This document shows, one piece after another, positions 55,518 to 64,000 of a stretch of DNA of 64,000 bases. Source of the stretch: Persicirhabdus sediminis (lineage in GTDB: Bacteria; Verrucomicrobiota; Verrucomicrobiia; Verrucomicrobiales; Akkermansiaceae); assembly GCF_016595495.1 (NCBI RefSeq), contig NZ_JAENIM010000023.1, positions 1 to 64,000 of the forward strand. Direction: 5' to 3'. The first letter of the stretch is position 1; every line of letters begins with the position of its first letter. Position numbers and translations under genes: made by a program. The notes under the pieces are model-generated. The model did not search any database. It was not told where the DNA came from and was given only the letters and a program-made list of their open reading frames with translations.

Positions 55518-57137
55518 ATGTCAGAGAAAATTGATCAAGCCATTAACGGCAACTTTCTAACAAAGTTGAAAATCTACGGGGCGATGAGCGGTCCCGGCTG
55601 GATTCAGGCAGCCGTCACCTTAGGCGGAGGCTCTCTGATAGGAGCTCTCTATCTAGGAGTGATAGGTGGCTACGAATTCATGTGGCTTCAGCCGCTAGCC
55701 ATGCTGTGCGGAATTATCATGCTTTCGGCGATCAGCTACGTCACCCTCTCCACCGGCGAACGCCCATTCAGAACCGTACAGAAAAAAGTCTCCCCCACAC
55801 TTGCTTGGGGCTGGCTGATAGCCACCGTCGTGGCTGATACCGTTTTCTGCGCCGCCCAGTTTGCTCTGGGCCGTGGCGCGCTAGAGCAAAACTTAGGCGT
55901 TCCCGACACTGTGCCCTACCTCATTACTGGCACCTTTTTTGTTATTTCTCTCTCCCTACTCTGGCTGATGGTTGGAGGTGGTAAAGCGGGCAAAGTAGTC
56001 GACAACTTACTCAAGGTGTTAGTCGCCATCATTGTGCTCGCATTCATGGGTGTGGTGATCACGCTAACACTCAAAGGAGCTGTTAACTGGAGCTACATCC
56101 TCAAAGGACTCATTCCTGACTTTAGCGCGCTATTCCAGCCAACAAAAAGCATCGGCGCCGCCATCTCAGCAACTGGCCCTGCCGCTGACTACTGGAGCCA
56201 ATACGTCACCGACAACCAGCGCAACATCATCATCACTGCCTTTGGCACCGCCGTGGGCATCAACATGACATTTCTACTCCCCTATACACTGCGCCGGAAA
56301 GGATGGGGGAAAAAACACCGCGAGCTGTCACGCTTCGACCTCATGTTAGGACTCTTCGTGCCATTTATTCTGGGAACATCATTTCTAGTGATTTCCTCAG
56401 CAGCTAGCTTCCACGCCAAATACCAAGATGTCCTCAGCGAAGACGGCCAAGTCAAAGAACAATCTGCTGATATTTACTATAACATCGTCGATGCTAAGCT
56501 AGGATCAGCAAACCCTGATTTTGCAACACTCAGCGATGCAGAAAAACAAACTGCTAGAGAGTCACTTCCTCTAGCTGAGAAAAAACTAGCGGCAATGTTA
56601 GTGAAACGTGACGCTGGCGCCCTAGCAAAATCACTAGAACCTTTCCTCGGTAAATACGCCCAGCTCATCTTTGGTATTGGCATTCTCGCCATGGCCATTT
56701 CCACCATGTTAGTCCACATGATGATGAATGGTTACGCCATCAGTGAGGCATTTAACAAAGTCGACTCAAAGCTCGTCTTTATGGCTGGTGCAGCCATGCC
56801 CGCCATCGCTGGATTTTTCTCTCCATTCCTCTGGAGTGGAGCCTCAAAGGCGGCGTTAGCCGTTCCTGCCTCAGTGATCGCAACTACCCTCTTACCCATC
56901 GCTTACTTAGCCTTCTTGTTATTAATGAACTCCAAAGCTGCCCTAGGTGAAGAGTTACCTAAAAAACGCGCATTGGTGAACGTGCTGATGATTATCTCAG
57001 CTGGTGCCGCCACTTTTGCTTCTATCTGGAACTTGGTGAACAAAGGGCCAGCTGGAATGTACGGACTTGTTGGACTCGCTGTATTAGCCACCATCGGCAT
57101 CTACGGATTTGTCAAAAATAACAAGCTAGCTAGCTAA
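55518..57137 (+). CDS. Nramp-fold transporter lacking the metal-binding motifs
   Basis: The 539-residue membrane protein aligns with the Nramp fold from TM1 (MSGPGWIQAAVTLGGGSLIG) and has about 11 hydrophobic segments. In true Nramp metal transporters TM1 has D-P-G-N. Here the equivalent is GGGS, so the Asp and Asn ligands are absent. TM6, normally with A-x-x-M-P-H, reads GINMTFLLPYTL and lacks the Met-Pro-His group. Between TM6 and TM8 there is an extra charged loop (ADIYYNIVDAKLG and following). Context is a sugar-acid operon, so uptake of a uronate or aldonate is a better guess than metal uptake. Confidence 0.78.
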   Translation: MSEKIDQAINGNFLTKLKIYGAMSGPGWIQAAVTLGGGSLIGALYLGVIGGYEFMWLQPLAMLCGIIMLSAISYVTLSTGERPFRTVQKKVSPTLAWGWLIATVVADTVFCAAQFALGRGALEQNLGVPDTVPYLITGTFFVISLSLLWLMVGGGKAGKVVDNLLKVLVAIIVLAFMGVVITLTLKGAVNWSYILKGLIPDFSALFQPTKSIGAAISATGPAADYWSQYVTDNQRNIIITAFGTAVGINMTFLLPYTLRRKGWGKKHRELSRFDLMLGLFVPFILGTSFLVISSAASFHAKYQDVLSEDGQVKEQSADIYYNIVDAKLGSANPDFATLSDAEKQTARESLPLAEKKLAAMLVKRDAGALAKSLEPFLGKYAQLIFGIGILAMAISTMLVHMMMNGYAISEAFNKVDSKLVFMAGAAMPAIAGFFSPFLWSGASKAALAVPASVIATTLLPIAYLAFLLLMNSKAALGEELPKKRALVNVLMIISAGAATFASIWNLVNKGPAGMYGLVGLAVLATIGIYGFVKNNKLAS

Positions 57138-57165
57138 CACTATTTTCACAAGACACTCTCACATC

Positions 57166-58218
57166 ATGAAAATTGGAATCATCGGTGGCGGCATGATCGC
57201 CCAGTTTCACGCCATGGCTATTCAGGCAATGGCTAATGGGACACTGCACTCAGCCTACATTCGCAATGAAGAGAAAGCAGCTGAGTTCAAAGCTAACTAT
57301 CCATGCACCGTCTATCACGATCTCGACGAATTTCTAGCCGACAGCGAGCTAGAGGTCGTCACCATAGCCACACCTAGTGGAGCACACCTGCAGCCAGCAC
57401 TGGCGGCTGCCAAAGCGGGCAAACACATCATTGTGGAAAAACCACTCGAGGTGACTACGGAAAAAATCGACCAATTGATCGATGCTTGTGATCAAGCTGG
57501 AGTAACCCTAGCAGGCATCTTCAACCGCAGGTTCCACCCTGCGATGGATGTCGCCAAGCTAGCTATTGTGCAAGGGCGCCTCGGCCAACTAACCCTAGCT
57601 GAAGCTTCTATCCGATGGTTTCGTGATCAAGCCTACTACGACTCTGGCGCATGGCGCGGAACTTGGAAGTTAGATGGCGGCGGCGCCTTGATGAATCAAT
57701 CTATCCACGCCATCGACCAACTCCTCTATCTAGCTGGCCCCGTGAAGCGACTCAGCGCCAGCATGGCATGCCTAACTCACGACAACATCGAGGTAGAAGA
57801 CACCGCTGTGGCGATTTTGGAATTCACTAACGGCGGTCGCGGTATCATTCAAGGCTCAACCTCATGTTACTCGTCAGATGGAAATCCAGCTGAAATCCAT
57901 CTCAGCGGCTCAACCGGACACATCGTACTTTCCGATGAATCATTTTCCCACTGGGATTTCAAAGAAGAAGCACCTGAAGATGCTGAAATCCGCGAAAAAT
58001 ATATGGTCGGCGCTGCAGCTGGCATGGGCGCTAACGACCCAACAGCTATCAATTTCACTGGCCACCAAAAGAATTTTGAAGCGGTGATAGAGGCCATTCA
58101 GGCTGGCAAAAATCCACCCATCGACGGACACGAAGCACGCAAAGCTGTCGAGCTCATCCGCGCCATCTATCAAAGCGCTCAGAATAATGGTGAATGGGTA
58201 GAGCTAGCCCACGACTAG
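57166..58218 (+). CDS. Gfo/Idh/MocA-family oxidoreductase
   Basis: N-terminal Rossmann domain (GIIGGGMIAQFHAMAIQAM), then the family signature IVEKPLEVT and the C-terminal alpha/beta domain with ALMNQSIHAIDQLLYLAGPV. Members oxidise or reduce sugar rings or aldonates using NAD(P). It follows the transporter by 28 bp and is the last gene of the hexuronate operon. The specific substrate is unknown. Length, 350 residues, is typical. Confidence 0.9.
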   Translation: MKIGIIGGGMIAQFHAMAIQAMANGTLHSAYIRNEEKAAEFKANYPCTVYHDLDEFLADSELEVVTIATPSGAHLQPALAAAKAGKHIIVEKPLEVTTEKIDQLIDACDQAGVTLAGIFNRRFHPAMDVAKLAIVQGRLGQLTLAEASIRWFRDQAYYDSGAWRGTWKLDGGGALMNQSIHAIDQLLYLAGPVKRLSASMACLTHDNIEVEDTAVAILEFTNGGRGIIQGSTSCYSSDGNPAEIHLSGSTGHIVLSDESFSHWDFKEEAPEDAEIREKYMVGAAAGMGANDPTAINFTGHQKNFEAVIEAIQAGKNPPIDGHEARKAVELIRAIYQSAQNNGEWVELAHD

Positions 58219-58233
58219 CCACCCTGAATGAAG

Positions 58234-59001
58234 CTAAAACCCCCACTCCAAGCCCACCCCAAAGTGGAAAAAATCCCTCAAAAGTTCATCACCAGCTAGA
58301 CTTACATCTCTATCTAATGCCCAACTATATGTGGCATGGACAGACGCGGACCAACAGTCATTAATTGCATAGACACCCTCGAGCTGCAGGGCAAAATGGT
58401 TCCAGCCGTCATGGCCATCAGATACATACCCCTGATTTACCCCAACGATTCCAGCAGCCCCAATGGCTAGTGACTCCGTTAGTTCGTATTCGCGCAGTAC
58501 TGAGAATTCGATAAACGCGCCCTCTGCATCAAAAGAATAATAACCATCAGCAGCCAATTCTATCTCAGCTGGCAAACCTGACCAGATCACCCCCAAGCCG
58601 AGTTCGTTGTCATATGCACTATCAAAAGGAGTGCGAATATGTGTGTAAGCACCATAGAACTCCCAATTGCCAATCTCATGGCTCAATATGAGTGATAGCT
58701 GAAGCTCGTCGTATTCTTGATCCGGTGAAAAACCATACCAAGCGCCCGCAGTAACATGCTTGCCGCCATGGAGGAAGCCCGTGGACATCAATGAATCACC
58801 ATCTAAGTTATCTCTACCTTCTGAAAAATAACGACTATCCCAATGAAGGTGAACACTTCCCTCATTTTCAGCCAAGCCAGTCCGCTCCTCCATCATCAAC
58901 TGGCTCTCAGGTTGGTGAGCTGACAATACTCCACACAAGCTAAGATAGCACAGCGGCCTAACCAGAGGTAAAAACATTGATTGCGAATTCATGACGCGCA
59001 T
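58234..59001 (-). CDS. Putative outer-membrane beta-barrel protein, unknown
   Basis: Signal peptide (about 1-28), then about 225 residues with alternating amphipathic strands ending in Phe (final residues FHFGVGLEWGF, a typical C-terminal barrel signature). Strands such as VHLHWDSRYFSEG and LQLSLILSHEIGNWEFYGAY look membrane-spanning. I recognise no specific family. It may be a small porin-like protein or surface anchor. Confidence 0.6.
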   Translation of the reverse strand: MRVMNSQSMFLPLVRPLCYLSLCGVLSAHQPESQLMMEERTGLAENEGSVHLHWDSRYFSEGRDNLDGDSLMSTGFLHGGKHVTAGAWYGFSPDQEYDELQLSLILSHEIGNWEFYGAYTHIRTPFDSAYDNELGLGVIWSGLPAEIELAADGYYSFDAEGAFIEFSVLREYELTESLAIGAAGIVGVNQGYVSDGHDGWNHFALQLEGVYAINDCWSASVHATYSWALDRDVSLAGDELLRDFFHFGVGLEWGF

Positions 59002-59070
59002 CTAGCAAACCCTCTGAGACTTGTAAAGATTCTCTAGCCATATTATGTCATCAATGATATTTCGTTAGCT

Positions 59071-59742
59071 ATGTCTCCCAAACATAATTTTACGGCTATC
59101 TTAGTCATCGCCGTCTCCCTATCAACGCCGCTCGCTCAGCTCCATGCTGTTGAAGACGACTGGAAATCACTCTTTAATGGTCACGACCTAACTGGCTGGA
59201 AGGCCAATCAAAACCCAGAATCATTCACGGTGGAAAATGGTCTACTCAAGACTCATGGACTCAATGACATGGCTCATCTGTATTATTTTGGAGAAAACGA
59301 CAATCAGCCAGAAAAGTTTATTAACTTTGAGTTCCGCTGCGAGGTACTGGTCATGGCAAAATCTAACTCCGGCATCTTCTTCCATACAAACTACGAAAAA
59401 ACTGATCACTTTCTCAAACACGGCTACGAAGCGCAGATCAACAATGATCCGAGAACAACTAAAGAGCTAACAGGGAGCCTATTCGCTGTCATTCCCGTAT
59501 TAGAGTCGCCGGTGAGAGACGAGGAATGGTTTCGCTATTATATCAAAGTCGATGGCAATCACATCATCATCAAGGTAAATGATACCATCACCGTAGACTA
59601 CCGAGAGGGAGAAAACCCCGTTCGCAAACCGTTTCGTAAGGATCGCTTGCTACAAAAAAACGGTGGCGCCCTTGCCATTCAAGCCCATGACAAAGACAGC
59701 ACCGTGTACTTTAGAAACATCCAACTCAAAAAACTACCTTAA
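59071..59742 (+). CDS. DUF1080-domain secreted protein (3-keto-disaccharide hydrolase-like)
   Basis: Signal peptide (about 1-26), then a concanavalin-like beta-sandwich. It opens DDWKSLFNGHDLTGWK and continues FINFEFRCEVLVMAKSNSGIFFHT, KHGYEAQINND, and ends with GGALAIQAHDKDSTVYFRNIQL. DUF1080 proteins of Planctomycetes and Verrucomicrobia bind or hydrolyse 3-keto sugars and other glycans. Length, 223 residues, is normal. It is probably monocistronic. Confidence 0.88.
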   Translation: MSPKHNFTAILVIAVSLSTPLAQLHAVEDDWKSLFNGHDLTGWKANQNPESFTVENGLLKTHGLNDMAHLYYFGENDNQPEKFINFEFRCEVLVMAKSNSGIFFHTNYEKTDHFLKHGYEAQINNDPRTTKELTGSLFAVIPVLESPVRDEEWFRYYIKVDGNHIIIKVNDTITVDYREGENPVRKPFRKDRLLQKNGGALAIQAHDKDSTVYFRNIQLKKLP

Positions 59743-59752
59743 TGAGAGAGAT

Positions 59753-61081
59753 CTACTGAGCGATGATATTTAGATCTCCATTGAATATAACAGTTGGTAA
59801 TACTTCGAAGGAGTACTCGACCATCACTTCATCTTGATTCTCAGCAAAGGGTGAGCGATGCACAATCTGCACATACCATTCTCCCGCCTCATCAATGCCA
59901 TCAAACCAATCCGTTAGATCGAACTCCTTACTCACTAACTCCGTCTCGCTGGTATTCACAAAGGTTTCCACGACCTCTAATGTTTCTAGCTGGGAATCTT
60001 GCTCATGTTCACCAGTCATTGAAGCTCTGTCTTCAGCTTTGACGATGCGCATTTCCGTCACACTCTCTGGATAGAGTTCCTCTAACTCGACTACGAGATT
60101 CGGGTAATCCGCTCCGTAGGTATTACCATCGCCAAGCGGTTCTGTGGCATCAGAAAGATTTGAGCTCCCTTCTGGTAGAATGGTCAAATCACCCAATGGC
60201 TTAGGAAAAACATGCAGATAGACTCTAGCTAACACCATCTTCTCGCTATCGTCTATGTCGGCACAATCGTAAACCTCAGGGCAAGAATTATCGGCATGAT
60301 TGCACAGCCCATTCACACAATCGTCAGCCAACTTCTTCTTAATTTCATCATCAACGGTTGGGTCAGTATCTTCACCTTCCTTAGAATTACCAGGGTTACT
60401 AGAATCCACACCATCAACGTTATTGCCGTGGCCATTGTTGGATTTGCCATCATCTACCACCTCCTCAAGCAGGCAGTCTGGCATCGCATAAATAGTAAAT
60501 ATCTCTACACCCGCAGCTTGTGAGGCTGGAATTGCTGGAATAACCGTAGCTTGCTCATTGCTGGTCGTTCCGTTGACTGTAATTTCTAATCGAGCATATT
60601 CTGTCAGCTCTCCTCCTTCAGCTTGATATTCATGCACAAACTCCACCACTCTAGCAGCTGGATTTTCTGAGTCTGGCTTCAATCCGGAAATAGTATAATT
60701 CACCGTGAATGCTAGATCTGCACGAGTACGCTTGAGCACACCAGTGTTGGCGTCAAATCCCTCGTAATCATCTAGCGTCTCCAGCGTTAGCGTTGCCTTG
60801 GGACCATATGCGCCAATGAATTTCTCGTCTAGCAACCACGACTCGCTACCATCCTCTTTAACCGCCCAAAGCTCGTATTTAGACCCCATTTCGAAGATTG
60901 GCAGAGACGACTTAGACTCACCTTTATCTGGCAAATCGTCTAGATAGGCTGGAGTATCGCCATTTTGAGGAAGTTCGATAATGAAGTTCACATAATCCCC
61001 TGCTAACAATCCACTTGTTCCGAGTGCTATCGCTGATAGACACCTCCATTTGACTATTGATTTATTTTTCATTTTCATCAC
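59753..61081 (-). CDS. Secreted acidic protein of unknown function (third gene of a secreted trio)
   Basis: Signal peptide (about 1-28), then several beta-rich regions. The mature part has an Asn/Asp/Gly-rich linker (GKSNNGHGNNVDG) followed by four closely spaced cysteines (CVNGLCNHADNSC and YDC), suggesting disulfides. SD GAAGG lies 7 bp before the ATG pair, and the gap to the preceding gene is 7 bp. No domain is recognised by me. Confidence 0.65.
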   Translation of the reverse strand: MMKMKNKSIVKWRCLSAIALGTSGLLAGDYVNFIIELPQNGDTPAYLDDLPDKGESKSSLPIFEMGSKYELWAVKEDGSESWLLDEKFIGAYGPKATLTLETLDDYEGFDANTGVLKRTRADLAFTVNYTISGLKPDSENPAARVVEFVHEYQAEGGELTEYARLEITVNGTTSNEQATVIPAIPASQAAGVEIFTIYAMPDCLLEEVVDDGKSNNGHGNNVDGVDSSNPGNSKEGEDTDPTVDDEIKKKLADDCVNGLCNHADNSCPEVYDCADIDDSEKMVLARVYLHVFPKPLGDLTILPEGSSNLSDATEPLGDGNTYGADYPNLVVELEELYPESVTEMRIVKAEDRASMTGEHEQDSQLETLEVVETFVNTSETELVSKEFDLTDWFDGIDEAGEWYVQIVHRSPFAENQDEVMVEYSFEVLPTVIFNGDLNIIAQ

Positions 61082-61088
61082 TTCCCTT

Positions 61089-61598
61089 CTATTTATTAAA
61101 TTCCGTTAGATCTAATTTTGTTGCCGTTGGCCTACGAGCCATTACCGCAACGACCACCACACGCTGTATAACCATCTGTTCACGCAAGGCATCACTCAGG
61201 GGTTCTTTGCCATTGGCCTGGCTGCGGCTGAGTTCTTGTGTTTTCAGCCAGCGCCTATTCTTTTGTAAAAAATCTCCCCACTGCAGTAAATTGCCTTGAG
61301 GTACCGCTACGATATGCTGAGTCAAATGCTCTGGCATATAAATCACCGCGCCCTTCGGCACGATTGTCCACTCACCATTGTTAGTCAGAATTGTCGACTC
61401 GGCAATGATATCGCGCTTCTTCTTTTGCACAATTTTCGGCTCATCGAGTGGCGCGGCTTTCTGTTTGGCTAACTGCTTTTGATAGCTCGAAAGTAATTCT
61501 TTATGATCCGCTTCACTAAGAAACTTCACCTCTTCAGCACCAGCTATCATGCAGAATCCCATGGCAGCCAAAGCCACCGTTAGACATCTAATAATCAT
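61089..61598 (-). CDS. Secreted protein of unknown function (second gene of the trio)
   Basis: Signal peptide (about 1-22, ending AGAEE), then a 150-residue mature part with a basic helix (QKQLAKQKAAPLDEPK) and a beta-rich centre (NNGEWTIVPKGAVIYMPEHL). Preceded by an excellent SD (AAGGAGG, spacing 5). I know no family. It lies 12 bp after the first gene of the trio. Confidence 0.65.
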   Translation of the reverse strand: MIIRCLTVALAAMGFCMIAGAEEVKFLSEADHKELLSSYQKQLAKQKAAPLDEPKIVQKKKRDIIAESTILTNNGEWTIVPKGAVIYMPEHLTQHIVAVPQGNLLQWGDFLQKNRRWLKTQELSRSQANGKEPLSDALREQMVIQRVVVVAVMARRPTATKLDLTEFNK

Positions 61599-61609
61599 AG
61601 CTCCTCCTT

Positions 61610-62332
61610 CTATTGAAAGCTAACGAGGAAAACCATATCTTGCATGTCGTACCCTTTATCATCAGGGTTGCCACTTTGTTCGTAGGTGTACCTGCGGTCT
61701 AGTTCAGCGATATAAATCACATCCTTTTCCCCTAGCACAACCGTGTTGGTCTCGGTGTCGAGATACGGCTTGAGATAAGATTCCACATCACCGTCGTTCC
61801 CCATTGGCGTATAGTTAGGAAATGAATCACCATTGCGCAGAGCTATGAACGAATGATCAGGGTTACTCCTATCAGTACCTGTCCAGCGGTAGTAGTTGCC
61901 AGACTGGTTGCTTACTCCCTGCATGCCAAAATGAATCTCTTCACCATCTATCACCTCCTTAGTAAATAATGGCTTGTTGCCATTGGTCTTAAAGTTTTTA
62001 GCTTTGGCGTCGAACAACTGATAGGTCTCACCTGCCACTTTACACTGTAAAAGCACGTAGTTATTCCCCCCCCAGTAACCGGCACCAATCGCCCATACTG
62101 TCATCGTTGAGCTCTCCACTGGCAGCAAGACATCTTCCTCGGTGATTTCTGCGCCGATATCCTCCGTCTGCGCATAGCTTACCTCCCAGTTAAGTTGAAC
62201 ATGGCTACCTGACCTAACCTCAGAATAGGCTGTTAAACCAGTCACCCACAGCGAGCCAACCGGTTTATCTTCTTCAGCTACGGATACACCTACCAGCATA
62301 GCTAACATTGCAATCGTCAATCTGTTTTTCAT
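61610..62332 (-). CDS. Secreted protein of unknown function (first gene of the trio)
   Basis: Signal peptide (MKNRLTIAMLAMLVGVSVAEE), then a beta-rich mature domain (SGSHVQLNWEVSYAQTEDIG, YWGGNNYVLLQCKV, HFGMQGVSNQSGNYYRWTG). The start is preceded by AAACAAAG, a weak SD. No domain is recognised. The three genes share orientation, tight spacing and signal peptides, so a common extracytoplasmic structure is likely. Confidence 0.65.
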   Translation of the reverse strand: MKNRLTIAMLAMLVGVSVAEEDKPVGSLWVTGLTAYSEVRSGSHVQLNWEVSYAQTEDIGAEITEEDVLLPVESSTMTVWAIGAGYWGGNNYVLLQCKVAGETYQLFDAKAKNFKTNGNKPLFTKEVIDGEEIHFGMQGVSNQSGNYYRWTGTDRSNPDHSFIALRNGDSFPNYTPMGNDGDVESYLKPYLDTETNTVVLGEKDVIYIAELDRRYTYEQSGNPDDKGYDMQDMVFLVSFQ

Positions 62333-62686
62333 CTTTGTTTCGGGAATGGATGTGAAAGTCCCAGCCTAGCTGAAATATCAACTATACTGGAATTCCTGAG
62401 AACAGACTCCTAAGCACTGGTCTCAGCCAGCTCGATCAAAGCACACAAAGAATTGGCGGGAGTTAGCCAAAAATCGACTATCCTAAAATACAAACACCCG
62501 TTCACATTTGCAACATAAATCTAAATTACAGATACCCACAACCCACTGAAAAACAACACATTGCAGTATCTAAAAACAAGCTTCCTCAATGAAAAAACAG
62601 CCAAATAGCTCAGGTGACTAGCCACCCCCAAAAAAAGCGCCACGATGTTTCGCAAATGCAAAACATTCACCCTGAGTGAGTAAAAA
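62333..62686. other. Intergenic region without recognised features
   Basis: About 350 bases between the secreted trio and the aldo/keto reductase gene. No coding frame is credible and no clear promoter or terminator was found. Confidence 0.4.
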
Positions 62687-63625
62687 TTACCAAGGTAGTA
62701 ACTTAGTCCCTTGTTGGGTAAATTCATCCCAATAGCGCTCTAGCTGAAGTCTATGGTCAGCGGATAGACGGTGGCCAACTGGCGCCAGATTATCTTCTAG
62801 CTGGCTAAGCGAGTGCGCGCCAGGAATCACCGAACTAACTTCTGCATAACTTAATAAATAAGCGATCGCCTGATGGGATAATTTCTCGCCACCATGGGTC
62901 AGCCAGCTGAGCCCGTCAACCAAACGAGCGCGCTCGGCAATTTGCTCACTAGTCCAACGCGCGCGTGGGCCGTCAAAAACAGAATTTTCATCAAAGCGGC
63001 CAGTAAGCCAGCCACTATCTAGCGGGACTTTAGTTAAAATTCCCGCATCATATTTACGCACGGCATCAAAAGCAAAGCGAGCGTCTTGGTGGAAGATAGA
63101 AAATAACACCTCTATCACCTCCGCTCCTGCTTCGAGGCAAGCTCGCACCTCACCCGCCCAGTCCACACTAGCGCCAAAGTGACGAATTCTTCCCTCATTC
63201 TGTAGCTGGCGCATAGCATCCCAGATTGGGTTTTCAGCTAGCTGGACGTCAGGAAATGGATTGTGTAATAACAGCACGTCTAAATAGTCAGTCTGTAAAC
63301 GGTCTAATGACTGCGACAAACTTTCATGCATCCAGTCGACCGAAAAATCAGTACCGCCACCAGGAACGTGGCCAAATTTCCCCACAATCACAGCATCCTC
63401 ACGCCGCCCTTTGAGCGCCTCGCCGAGAAGACGCTCACTATTTGTATCCCCATAGTTAGGAGCAGTATCAAAAAGATTACAACCAAGTTCCAGCGCGCGA
63501 TGGACCATTCTGATACCCTCGGCATCATCCATCGGCCCCCAGAACTCACTTGTTCCCAGCTGCCAGGTTCCCATTCCTATCTCGGAAACCTGCAGGCCAG
63601 TTTTACCTAACTTTCGATACTGCAT
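62687..63625 (-). CDS. Aldo/keto reductase
   Basis: The 312-residue TIM-barrel protein begins MQYRKLGKTGLQVSEIGMGT. It has the catalytic Asp and Tyr (NLFDTAPNYGDTNSERLLGEAL, abbreviated), Lys (VIVGKFGH) and His (LLLHNPF), and the C-terminal cofactor region SSVIPGAHSLSQLEDN. Members reduce aldehydes or sugars with NADPH; no context clarifies the substrate. Confidence 0.92.
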   Translation of the reverse strand: MQYRKLGKTGLQVSEIGMGTWQLGTSEFWGPMDDAEGIRMVHRALELGCNLFDTAPNYGDTNSERLLGEALKGRREDAVIVGKFGHVPGGGTDFSVDWMHESLSQSLDRLQTDYLDVLLLHNPFPDVQLAENPIWDAMRQLQNEGRIRHFGASVDWAGEVRACLEAGAEVIEVLFSIFHQDARFAFDAVRKYDAGILTKVPLDSGWLTGRFDENSVFDGPRARWTSEQIAERARLVDGLSWLTHGGEKLSHQAIAYLLSYAEVSSVIPGAHSLSQLEDNLAPVGHRLSADHRLQLERYWDEFTQQGTKLLPW

Positions 63626-63642
63626 CTGCGTCTAATGATTAG

Positions 63643-64000
63643 TTATTCGCCATTATCATCCACAGGGATGATTTCGAAGCGGAAGACATTATCGCGACCC
63701 AGATAACGAGTTGCTAGATTATTGATCTCATCAACCGTGATTGCGGCGTAGTCGGCATCTCGCTGGCGAGCCCAATCCAAACGATATGGCTGGCGCTGAG
63801 AATTCCCCATCACTGTACCTAACCAGTAACCGTTATTGCGCAGGGACTTTTTCAGCATGGATAGACGTGGCTGCAGGGCGCGGTCTAGCTCGTCCTGGCT
63901 AGCTCCTTTTTCACAAAGCTCAGCAGCAATTTCTACCATCAGCTTGCTCACCTTGTCGACTTGGTCTGGGTTACCAGGACTATAGGCAACAACGTAACCC
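63643..64000 (-). CDS. M16-family peptidase, C-terminal fragment (cut by window edge)
   Basis: The frame is open to base 64000, so an internal Met at 63951 is not the start. The visible part (VVAYSPGNPDQVDK, ASQDELDRALQPRLSMLKKS, then ITVDEINNLATRYL) is the end of a pitrilysin/M16 domain with the typical ...DEI...A..YL...N... C-terminal pattern. The catalytic HXXEH is beyond the window. Confidence 0.82.
   Translation of the reverse strand, partial: GYVVAYSPGNPDQVDKVSKLMVEIAAELCEKGASQDELDRALQPRLSMLKKSLRNNGYWLGTVMGNSQRQPYRLDWARQRDADYAAITVDEINNLATRYLGRDNVFRFEIIPVDDNGE

Noticed and set aside
55518-57137. Manganese transporter MntH
   Set aside because: The D-P-G-N and M-P-H ligands are not present.

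Overview
The window looks like a chromosome segment of a Gram-negative member of Verrucomicrobiota, probably in the Verrucomicrobiales/Akkermansia-Rubritalea neighbourhood (inference). The grounds are PEP-CTERM sorting signals (VPEPS plus a membrane anchor plus an Arg-rich tail) on three secreted proteins, a single-chain PurL/PurQ fusion, a DUF1080 protein, a FucP-type symporter next to a rhamnose-mutarotase protein, lipoproteins and an LptF-type permease. Most of the window is ordinary, dense chromosome; the accessory material is concentrated at 1-1200, 11.6-15.4 kb, 21.1-28.9 kb and 58-62.3 kb.

Layout. 1-1200: the 3' end of an IS3-family element, a 125-bp tandem repeat with hairpins, and a non-initiator tRNA with anticodon CAT. 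1.4-6.5 kb (minus): bioD, a 48-residue single-TM protein resembling the CdaR/YbbR anchor that overlaps the 3' end of cdaA, cdaA, a BamE-like lipoprotein, prfA, truB and nrnA. 6.7-11.4 kb: a double-ACT protein, a methyltransferase, an M48 protease with a C-terminal extension, LemA and a glycine-zipper lipoprotein. 11.6-15.4 kb: a PEP-CTERM cluster containing an HPt protein, a sigma54-dependent NtrC-type regulator, a miniature PEP-CTERM protein and a membrane protein. 15.5-21.1 kb: a YyaL-type protein, a PpiD-like chaperone and metG. 21.1-24.3 kb: a two-gene module (ubiquitin-like protein ending in Gly-Gly plus a DUF4132-type protein) bracketed by a 57-bp direct repeat. 24.4-28.9 kb: a VWA/PEP-CTERM protein with a good sigma54 promoter, a membrane-anchored protein, and an H-NOX/hybrid kinase pair.

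29-43.4 kb carries transporters and housekeeping genes: ABC ATPase, MATE, a beta-CASP metallo-hydrolase, aat, lptF, SulP, a YiiX-type hydrolase, a FucP-like symporter with a fused double mutarotase, a LUD-domain protein and a predicted pseudokinase. 43.7-51.3 kb holds gap-pgk-tpiA and purL. 51.4-58.2 kb is a hexuronate catabolic locus: a XylR-type regulator divergent from a gluconokinase-like kinase, uxaC, an SDR, an Nramp-fold transporter without metal ligands, and a Gfo/Idh oxidoreductase. 58.2-64 kb holds an outer-membrane-like protein, a DUF1080 protein, a three-gene operon of unknown secreted proteins, an aldo/keto reductase and the end of an M16 peptidase.

The most interesting points are these. 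(1) The ubiquitin-like/DUF4132 pair sits inside a direct repeat. (2) A 15-bp palindrome occurs in pairs 30-31 bp apart, about 110-155 bp upstream of sigma54-type -24/-12 sequences, in front of two PEP-CTERM transcription units; the NtrC-type regulator encoded nearby is the obvious candidate to bind it. (3) A mini-CdaR is hidden in the cdaA 3' end. (4) There is a pseudokinase, and an Nramp-fold protein placed in a uronate operon. (5) A CTAG-containing word (AGCTAG, AGCTGG, CCAGCTAGCTGG) is conspicuously common throughout, including in two minisatellites.
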